From positions 228,926,532 through 228,990,531 of the forward strand of contig CM069432.1 of assembly GCA_035610365.1 (NCBI GenBank): 64,000 bases of DNA. The letters are read 5' to 3'. A program made the translations under genes and the position numbers. The notes under the pieces are model-generated. The model did not search any database. It worked only from the letters and a program-made list of their open reading frames with translations, and was not told the DNA's origin. Below, piece after piece: positions 11,905 through 22,400 of this stretch. How positions within the stretch are numbered: the stretch's first letter is position 1; each line of letters opens with the position of its first letter. Origin of the DNA: Aquatica leii. Lineage: Eukaryota; Arthropoda; Insecta; Coleoptera; Lampyridae.

Positions 11905-13438
11905 TCATGATTTACTTGAAGCAGACTTTGGTTTAGAAATAACAAGATTAGCGTTAGACTTTTCTGGAGGTCTATGACTAACAGTTTGTGGAATAACAGT
12001 TAAAGATTTGGGGATTTTAGGTAACAACATTGCTGCAGATTCTGATAATTTGCTTTCTAGGTTTTCTACCGTTTTATCTAATTTTTCTAAACTATTCTCA
12101 ACTTCAGTCGCGTCAGTTATAGAATGATCACTCTTAGGACTAGTAATAGTTGAACTTTTTGAAATAACTAGCCCTTTTCTAGGCAGTAATGGTTTTAAAT
12201 AATTACCTTGATTACATGAATTGTTTTGAGCTTCTAATAAACGTTTTTGCTTTAAATCGTAACTCTTTTTAATAGCGCACATGCGATTGTAATCATCCAT
12301 TGTTATATGATAAGGTTTTCCTCCAGACATTACCTTTACGTGACCAGGCTTCTTTTCCTTATCCCCTTTACTCGAATCGATAGGTATTAAATTAGGTTTC
12401 CAATTTTTCGTCAACGGTATTTTGATTTTTTGAGGTTGCGGAACTTTAATTACAGTAGAAGCGACTGGGCGACTTGTACCAGGATGCAAAGAAATTAATC
12501 CGGGAGGTACTCCCGGATTTCTTGTTTTATTCGAATTCGGGCTCATACTACTAATTTGTGAAATGGTTATCGGTGTATTTTTAGGAATATTCGCGGCATT
12601 TATAATAGAAACGCTCGGTGTCAACAGTTTGGTTGTAACAATCCCACTGTTACTCTTTTTTACGCTATTATTTAACGGGATGTTGTCGTAAGCCCGCAAT
12701 CGATTTTGTACAGATTCGCTATAATTAATAGAATGATGACTTGCATTTGGCGATAAAATTAAATCTCCGCTTCGAAAATATTTCTCTAACAAAATTAAAT
12801 GCCTTAAAAAACTACTTTGATTGCCGTACGGTTTTTGCAATTCTTGCCATAGTAGTTTAGTATCATTATCGTATTGTATTGTTGAAGAACATTTTTCCCA
12901 GCCCTCTGGCGTTTTTTCTTTTACGTTACCAAATTCTATATGACCTTGTAATCCAACATCCTCTTCGCCTGGGAATAGCTGACGTACGGATATGCAAGGA
13001 TTCGAACCAAGACGTTGCACAGCAATGGCGCTTGTTTTATTACAACAGGTATTTTTATTCTTAGACTTTGAACTATCCGACATTTCCTGTGGAGCACTCT
13101 CAGATTTTGAAGGTTTCATAATTGGAGTAATTGTAGTTTCATATTTCAAATTTTCGACGTCGCTTCCGCAGTCCATGGCAATACTTGGAATTAAAGTATT
13201 GTAATCGACCATGTAATCAGATGGAGATTCTGAACGCGATTTACTCGATCGTTTGGTGTTTGTTGAGAGTTGCGATTTAATACTTGTATCAATTTCGTGT
13301 TTTCCAGAACGCGGTTCTCCATTGATTAAATTTTTTCTCTTTTTTCTTCTAGTAGCTTCTTTGTCTACACTTTGTTTTAATAATTCATTATCTTCTGCTA
13401 GTTCTTCTGTCATGTCCACGTCATAAATGTTTAACAAT
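11905..13438 (-). CDS. Exon 6 (residues 1024-1533), C-terminal region
   Basis: The acceptor is ATGTTTTTCAG|ATTG. The ATG 10 bases upstream of it lies in the intron and should not be taken as a start. The exon opens LLNIYDVDMTEELAEDN. A dense block at roughly residues 1170-1280 includes SVRQLFPGEED, PEGWEKC, LWQELQKPYGNQSSF and LRHLILLEKYF. A second short block, VMSGGKPYHITMDDYNRM, follows in the middle, and the rest is Ser/Pro/Lys-rich. It ends SASSKS with TGA at 11905-11907. Confidence 0.85.
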
Positions 13439-16400
13439 CTGAAAAACATTTAATAAACAACATTAAGATTTTTTGTATACAAAAAAAAGTTTGACGTAAT
13501 TAACGCTTTTATATTATTGCATATGTTTATCAAAAGTAAAACCTCACAATCGTTTCTTTATATTTAAAAATATATATTTCAAGTGGCATGTATTATAATA
13601 TATTTAAAAATATGCATTAAAATTTAGTTTAAAACAATTAATGTATAGTAAAGAAAACAAAAAATTTCATCGTGAAATATATTTATTTGAAGAAAGAACG
13701 TGTTTACTAACCACGTGACGTCGCCGTGCAAAACGAGACGAAAACGATACAAACAGTATAAAATGTTATCACTTTAATATATCATAGGTTTTAGTGCATT
13801 GCCATTGCAGTAGATATGTTATAAATTGTATGATAATATAATTGCAGTGTTGTTAGTGTATGTTCACATCAAACCCCGATCCGTGCGAGACCGGACTCGG
13901 CGGTTTCTAGCGAGCCTGAGCGGTGCCAGAAAGAATTCATATAGAAATCGTTTTCCAGTTTGCGAAAATGGATGTTACAATTTTGATATTATTAGAAAAC
14001 CCATTACTTACAAAACTAGTATTGAACATAGCAATTTAATTTGGATAGATGAAACTATGGAAAATTCCATAATTTATTTTTACAATTTACAAGCGAACCC
14101 AGAAAGATTTCGTGCTTATTTTCGTATGAGGAAAAATACTTTTAGATACTGTCTAAAAAATACCAAATCGGTTGCAAAAGCAAAATACTAATTACTTTAT
14201 GGCTATTACTCCAACTGAATAATTGGAATTTACTTTGAGGTATGTAAGCAACGTTAATACAATGCAAACTATTATCTGTTCACCCAACAGAAATAGTTAA
14301 GCGCCTCCTTAAAAATTTATGCTTGCACAAAATAAAAAGCGCAATAACCATTTTTACACGATACAATTTATTAATCCGAACCATAAACCTTGTTATTAGG
14401 TTACCTTAATGAAACCAAATACAAACATAAGCGTTTAAAAACACTGTTTTCCTAGATTACCAAGTTTGAATAGCAAAACGAAGAATTTCAATAAATAACA
14501 AAACAAAATATCATACGCGAAGTAGCGAGTATGGTGTGAAATGGGTTTTAATAATTTGACCAATACAAAAATTATATTTGAATGTAGCGCATTTTTGTAG
14601 GGCGGAGCTTAACTATTTCTCTTGGGTGAACAGAGAATATCAATATGCATAAAATATTTTTAAAATGTTTTATATGCAATATATTTCCTGAATACATTTT
14701 TCGATGTTTATTGCATCCAACGTTTGGGTCGAAACAGCTTCAAAACACAAACCTATTTGTCTTCTATAGTTCTGCTCCGTTCGAACTTGCTAGGATTCGC
14801 CGCGCTACGTGTGAACACTTGCTATCTAAATTCAAGTTTGTGTTTACTCGCCGAACTCGCACCGCCCGGTAACGCTCGGCTAAGAGTGCGGTATGAACGT
14901 ATACTTAGTGTTTCGTTATTCCCGTTAGACACTCGAAACACTAATATTGTCTAGATCAGCGATTCTTAACCGGAAAGCCTTGGTTTTCTAAGAGGCTACG
15001 TAAGTGTTATTAGAACCTTCCAGTAGTTTCCAGAAAAATATATTAGAAATCTAAGGGGGTCGCAACTACTAAAAGGTTAAGAACCGCTGCAGTAGAAGAT
15101 CCCAGAGAGTAAAGAATGTGTTATACACGCACAGACCAGAGTAATGTGCAAACTATTTGAACCGAACTAGGACTAAACATTGTTCGAGAATATTTTTGTG
15201 AAATCGAACCATTATCAAATAATCCTCAAATTATTGTTCTACAGTTTCTTACATAATTCAAACTATTTTAGAGTCAACAGAAAAAATAACGAATGACCAT
15301 AGGCTTAACTTTAGATATAAAATACTCGTGTAGGAAAACTAGTTGTTCAATAGTCAGTGGGTAAACGTTGACGACGTTCAGTTAAAACATTACTTGATGT
15401 TGAAAAAAGACATTCACTGCTTATTTCAGCTAGATGACAAAGAGCACATAAGGATAAAAATATAATAAAAAAAAAACCAGTCTTTTTGAAAGCAGTTCAA
15501 AATAGTCAGCCCCAATGCATTTTTGTACTGATCACGCGTTTTTATAGCTGTGGTGCTACGTGCATTATGGTGTAGTAAATTTGGTGCAAAGTTCGAAGTA
15601 TGAACACTTACAATGTAACAGATCAAATACACAATTTCCCTGATTTTTCCCTGACTTTGTTAACTAATTTCTAAATTCCCTGACATTTCCAGGTTGCGGT
15701 GAACCCTGTTCTAGTTAGGTTGAAAACCTTCGAAGCTTCGCACACCCCTAGTTATTATGGAACCGACGACCGTATAAATGTTAATGCTAGGCGATTAGGT
15801 CTTATTAGAAGAGTAATACTATATACAGTGTGGTGATAAAGTAAGGAACAAAATATATAATTATAATTATTTAATGTTTTCAATTAAAACGCACGGACAC
15901 AATTTTACATTTTACCTTATGACATAAAAATTTTACTTATGGCGTCATGTATTTTTGCACAATGACGTCATGTATTTTTTGCACAATGATGTCATCGTTT
16001 TGATTCAATAACAACCCCAATTTTTTTGCTGCTTGTAAAATTGGTTCCTTAGATAACTATTTTTTTGGGAAAATAATACATTTACCGTAAGAAATAAAAA
16101 TGTAACTTTAATGGAAGAAAATCATAATTAAGCCTCAAAAACAAACGAAATTTAGCGCAAATGTTCAAATTGCACTCCGTTAACTATTTGGCACTGACCG
16201 ATGCGAGTGTAAACACTTTGTACACTCAAGGACTTCAGGAGTAATGTGCATTTTTGCAAATGATCGTTATCACGTCTGTATCATTTTTGTCGGATAAAAC
16301 AAATACTACTCCTAAATTTGATTTTTTAAAAACATCACTCGATTTAGTGGGAGTGTGAAAGAAGCATTTAGTAAGTTTTTTAAAAACGAATTCTTTGCCG

Positions 16401-19400
16401 TTAACAAAAAATAGCACGTTTAACTGAACGGAGAAAATAGCAACTTAAATAATGGTTGGATATGGTGATAAGCTAAGAACACATGAAGAAATATGAGAAT
16501 TATTCAACCAAAAATATCCTAATAGACCGCCTATTGTAAAATCGAAAGTAAGTAGAGATCGTTTACGCTAAGAAGTACATTATGCGCAGAGACAAGTTTT
16601 TGTAGGACGGATATCATAAGCATTGTAGAGAAGTTCTGCTTTGTACTTAGTGTTAATTAAGTTTGTATAAATTAATTATTAAATAATTACATACTACTGT
16701 AAATTGGACATAATAAATTACCAGTTTTTAAATGCATTTCTACGTACAAAGTTATTTAATGTTTGTGTTTCTTTAAAAAAATATTACGCCATTGCTAAAT
16801 AGCTTATATATGCGCGTAGGTATGATGTTTATGAATCATTATGTACTTCTTGGTTGCCAAGTTTATTGAAACGAGATCCGTCCATGATTTGCTTCGGCAA
16901 GGTCGACCTTGAATAAACGAAGAAACCCGATTAGATGTGTTACTTGAAGCTGAAGAAGATCCTCACCATTCTACAAGGCAGAAAGCCCTAAATAACGTAG
17001 ACCACTTTTTTGTTGTGAAGTTGTTCAAGAAAAAGAAATATCATCCTTACAAAGTTTAGTTGATACACGAATTAAACGAAGATGATCTAGACCGCCGTTT
17101 GCAGGTTTGCGAAAAACTAATGTTACGCTTTTCTGATGAAGTCACTTTTTGCCTAAATGGGACAGTACATCGTCACAATTTCAGTTAATGGACAAGAAAA
17201 AATCCCCACTAGACTCAAGACTCAACGCCAAAAAAAATTAAATGTTTGAATTGGAATAATCGAACGGCGTTTAATGGGACCTTACTTTTTTGAAAGGAAC
17301 CTTACAGCGCCACGTTATATAACTTTTTGCAGTTTGATTTAGTGCCAGCTCTGACAGCAATGTTTTCAAACTATCACGAACCAGATGTACCCCATCAGGA
17401 TATTTGGTTTCAACAAGATGGGGCGCCTCATCACTTTGAAATCAACGTCCGTCAATATCTTGACGCCACATTTCTTGAAAGGTAGATAGGACGTCAAGAA
17501 GTAATTGAGTGACCACCACGTCCCACAGATTGACTCCCTTTGATTTTTTTCTGTGAGGTTATTTAAAATCAAAGGTTTATTTTAATAGGCTAAATAATTT
17601 AGACGAGCTACGGCAAAGAATTCGCGGTGAAGTGGAGCACATTACTCCTGAAGTGCTTGAGCGAAGTGTACAAACTCTTTGCACTCGCATCGGTCAGTGC
17701 CAAAAAACATTTGCGCTCAGTTTCGTTAGTTTTTGAGATTTAATTATGATTTTCTTTTATTGAAGTACATTTTTATTTCTTACGATAAATGTGTTATTTT
17801 CTCAAAAAAATTGTTAAGGTACCAATTTTTTCATAATTTATTGAAGTAGTTGAGTCATCTAATAAAAATTAGAAAAAAATCAATGATGACGTCATTGTGC
17901 AAAAATACATGACGTCATAAGTAAAATTTTTATGTCATAAGGTGGCTAATCAAAAAGTATAATTGACCTGTTCGAGTGTTTTGCTTGAAAACATTAAACA
18001 ACGCAATTATAGATTTTGTTTCTTACTTTATCACCACACTGTATGTATATTAGTATTACAAATAGTAAACCGAAAGAAAAAATATTAAACAAAATTAATT
18101 TCATGTGTAATCTACGTTCCACGAAAGTTCTTCGTATAACCAGTGACCAACAAGTAAATTATGTTGACAAATTTTATGAAAATTACGCATAACTTTAACT
18201 TCACTACTCCAGGACAGGGCCTGGGTCGGCACATGCCCATCTCGTTTATTACAATCTCGCCCAAATTGGAAAAAAAACAATTTTTGAATTATTTTGATTT
18301 TAGTAATATAATTTTCTTAAAAATAAATTATGTTTTGTGAACTCTTATGAAAAATGTTATTTAACAATATTTTTACGCAGATGTTGTGTCCACCTCAAAA
18401 ATTTTGTGCCTGCCTATGAAGAAAAGTTGGCGCTGTCATGAATGACTGTATACAATCAATAGAAAGCTGGAAGAAAAAATTCAAACTAAATTGGTTTTCG
18501 GGTGCAGTCTTCATAATGTAGTTGATAGAAATTGAACAAAAAAATCTTTACGGTCAGAAATCACAGAGAATAGATTTACAGCTATGTGCAAATGTATTAA
18601 GCACCTTCAAGTTTTTGTAAAATAGAAGGAAAATTGTAGTTCAAATTAAAACTACATATTTCAATATATTTTATTAAATAACTTTAATTTTTTATCGAGC
18701 CATTATGCGCCTTTAGAACTGCTTTAATGTGTTTCAGGATTGTACACATTCATTTGTAGCATAGTTATTCAGATATGGACACATCTGTGATTCACTGTAG
18801 ATACCAAGCATTCCGGGTTGTATGCTTTACTTCGTCTCCGGCGTACATACTAAGCCCCAGCACGTTAAAAAAAATTTGTAAAAGATACCACATAAATAAT
18901 AAAATAGACCTTCTGTATTTGAATGAACTAGCTTGGTCGATACATCTCTTATTCAACAGTAATGCACCGATAAGTACGAAGAATCATACCCCTATGTTGG
19001 ATTCGTCATAAAAAACACGCGACGAGTTCTCAACTCTCCAATTTGCACACTTTTTAGCCCACGCGAGTCGTTTTTTCTTATGCTCCCCTTTAAACAAGAG
19101 CCTCCGGCGAGCTATGCAACCACGCAAGCTTACTCCCTTTAATCGTATTCTAATGGTACTAGCAGAAACTAACAGCCCTTGTTCGGTCTACAGTGCTCTG
19201 CTTAATTCTTTTAACGATTTTCGTCGATTTTGTAAGAGCAATGTTCCTAAACAATAATCTTGTCTTGTAGATGTACGCCATGTTCTTTCACTTTTCCATT
19301 GATTTTTATAACTTTTAGTCTATTTGTATCATTTTAAAGTTGTTTGCACGGCGCATAATTTTTTTTCAACAATTTGAACTTGCGTAGACGCATGTGTATT

Positions 19401-22400
19401 GAGAGCACAATATTTGATCGGTCAGCTACACTCAATTCCCGTTGTTTGGGCATTATTAGATAAACAACATAAAATCATAACAAATTATAAAGAATGTCTT
19501 TCTTTTTCAAATACTACCCATTTGCTTACACGCAGTCGATAATAACTTAAGTTCTGAGAGACAAGATTGTCATTATATAGAAGCAATTAGATAGCTCTCA
19601 ACTTTGTTTACCTCCGATCAGCAGAGTTTCCATAATAAATCATTTTAATTAGAGGTGCTTAACACATTTGCACATAGCTGCATGATGCATGCAAAAAAAA
19701 ACTAGGTAAATTGTTTTGTTAATAAATCTGCAATAAATATTTACTAAAACTATGATTTTATTTTTTGCCGTGCCCGCTACCTCTCGCCTATCTATTCAAC
19801 TTTGTCATCTGGGAATCTCTGCGTCTGTCGATAATATTACAGAAGATGTGATGTATAAATATAGCGCTAGAGAATATAGCAAAAGCGAAAAAGATCAACA
19901 AGGTGGCGACGAAGATATTGCTTGGTCAATAGCAACGGGCGAGTTTCGGTTTAAACTAATACTTAATAACTCCATAGGACCAAAAAAAGAGAACAAAATC
20001 AGGTTTGCGCCCGATCTAGAAATGTAATAAAAAATAACTGTATATGATTTCCAAATTGATTTTTGTCCATCCATAAAAGAGTACTACCTAACTTAAAAAA
20101 ATGAATTTTAAAGACGCAACATTTCAATTCAGTTCAGTATTTTTTTGCTATTTATATAAAGCCTCAGTGAAACTATCTTTGATCTCAACTTTTAAAGCAG
20201 TCGTTTGTAAAAAAGTCCCAACGCCAACCAGATTTCTTTAGAAAACATACATGCCACTTGATTCTTATGAAGGACGCTGTGTTCATAAAAATTAATTTCA
20301 TTTACTCAACTGTTTAGCTTCTTTGAAAACATTAATGACATAATTAACAATACGAGAAAAATATTGTTTAAGTACTTACCGCGTTTTATATTCTTTGAAG
20401 AATTCACTAGTATTTTCTGGACGTTCTTCGATTGGCTTCATTACTAAAGAGCTAAAATATCTACATAATTTACATACTACAGGTTTATCGATAAGTTTCA
20501 CTGGAATTCCTTCTTCATTCAGTGCAGTATTTAATTCATTCATTTCAGGTCCCAAATAGTGAATGTGATTTCGAGCAAGTTTTCGCTTGCACACTGCACA
20601 CACCATTAGATGCTCAACTGCAGTGTAATGTTCTGTGCAGATCGGTATCGAATGTAGACCCGGATTTTCTAAGTCTATATTTATCTGTAATACAGTAAAA
20701 TTAGAAAAACCTTATAAAAAAGTTGCATATTTATTTACCACTTCTCGGACACTTTTTCTCATTTTAATGAGCCATTTCCGACGTAAAATATTTGTTGCTA
20801 TTCTACCGCATCCAAGTACATGGCAGTGATTTTGACGTGGACCAGGAGCAATTATATTATTACGTTTACTTCCCTTATTAAGATACGAAGGTGTGTTAGA
20901 TTTGCGATCCACGTGACGATAACAAGCATCACATAAACAAGAATCTCTTGTCAAGTGCTTTTCATCTAAAATTTCTTTTGTAACTAAGTATAAAACCCAT
21001 CATTAATTACATTACTTTGCAAAATTTTATTTTGTCTATCGACACTTTTAATTTGAGCAATATGACAAGGAGTATCGAATAAACCAAATTTTCCAAAACA
21101 GTAAGAACATTCATCTTTGCATAACCGTCCGGGATGTATACTAAACGAACTTGCCTTTTCAGGAATAACTAAAGCTTTTCCTGAATCTTCTCCATCAGCG
21201 GCAGTTCCATCACCATCTGACGTATGTTCACTGCTACCGTCTACACCAAAAAATCATTTTAGATTTTAGGAAAAAAATTAGGTAACTAAAAACTACTTTC
21301 AGTATTCTAATAAAAAAAAGAAGAAATATTACTGCTTAGGACCGTAACCAAGAGATGCAATTACCAATAACAATTACAGTTATATATAAATATATAGTGT
21401 GTGAAATATTTAAAATAGTGTAAAATTAAGATAAGCCCAAAACCATTTAGTAATTACCCATATTGTTAGATCTGTTAAAATAGTGAGACTTGCGAAGCGC
21501 ACCCGCCGTGTCTGATGATTGGGGTCCATGAGAGCGCCAACTACTCGAAGCAATCTGAAAATTAAATACTCGAGTGAATAAATAAATAATAATAAATAAA
21601 AAAAAAAACTTAACTAAAACCATAAAACTACTAATTCTGTATTAATTTTCAAAAATCTAATGCTTTTAACTAATATAATTATGGATTTTAAGAAAATACG
21701 TTAAATATTACTTCTTTATTGCTTTGTAATTAGTTACGCCTGCCTTGTTAATTTTTTAATTGAATCAATTGTATAATTAAATTTAGTTGTTCCATTATTA
21801 GCACTTCATAGTCTTTTGAAAACAGGTGAATGAAGTCCTTTATACCTCTCAAGTGTAAGCTCGGTACAATAAGTTATTGTCTGAACATAGAACACTTAAA
21901 GAATAAAGAGCTTTGTTCTTATTCTGTTTGAATAAGAAGTACTTGCCACTTACACCGCATTCGAATAAGCTTATTAATTTTTCTTTCATAAAAAAATTCT
22001 ATTACGCAGATCCAAAGCAAAATCGACAAAATTGCTAATTAAAGCACTTACCTCTTTTAATGTTCTCTGTCCGTTTTCATCTTCGATCATGTTAATGTCT
22101 ATATCATTTTCCTTTAATTTATTCTTCTTTTGAAGAGTCATTTTTAAACTAGTACGTCCTTTTTTCTTTTCAAATCGATTTAATTTAATCACAGTTTTTA
22201 GAGTTCCCGTATAGTCATTTTTAATATTCTTTTCTTTCAATTTAGCTTCTTCGGCAGCTTTCAGACTTTGCAACCCTAAAGCTTGAAGAATATCTCTTTT
22301 AATAGCTAAATTTTCTGCAGTTTCCTCGACTTGCGCGGCCAATTTCTCATCTGATATGTTTCTATCACTATCTACTTCGGAAGTATTTATATTATCAGAT

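Noticed and set aside
12980..13030. Sequence 'GGATTCGAACC' resembling a tRNA T-arm
   Set aside because: It lies inside the coding exon, and no acceptor stem or D-arm can be paired around it.
13440..13449. ATG at 13447-13449 as the start of a separate 514-residue gene
   Set aside because: It lies inside an ideal splice acceptor (ATGTTTTTCAG|ATTG), and the phase joins exactly to the exon ending at 20380. The reading is an internal exon, not a new gene.
15620..15715. Possible transposon end with 'CCCTGAC' repeats and CAGGGTTCACCGCAACC on the minus strand
   Set aside because: It resembles a known type of terminus, but no inverted partner could be found within several kb, so no element is called.
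19752..20027. Plus-strand 91-codon frame within the host gene's last intron
   Set aside because: It lies in intron 5 on the opposite strand, with no family motif, no terminal repeats and composition like its surroundings. It is probably chance or part of a dead element.
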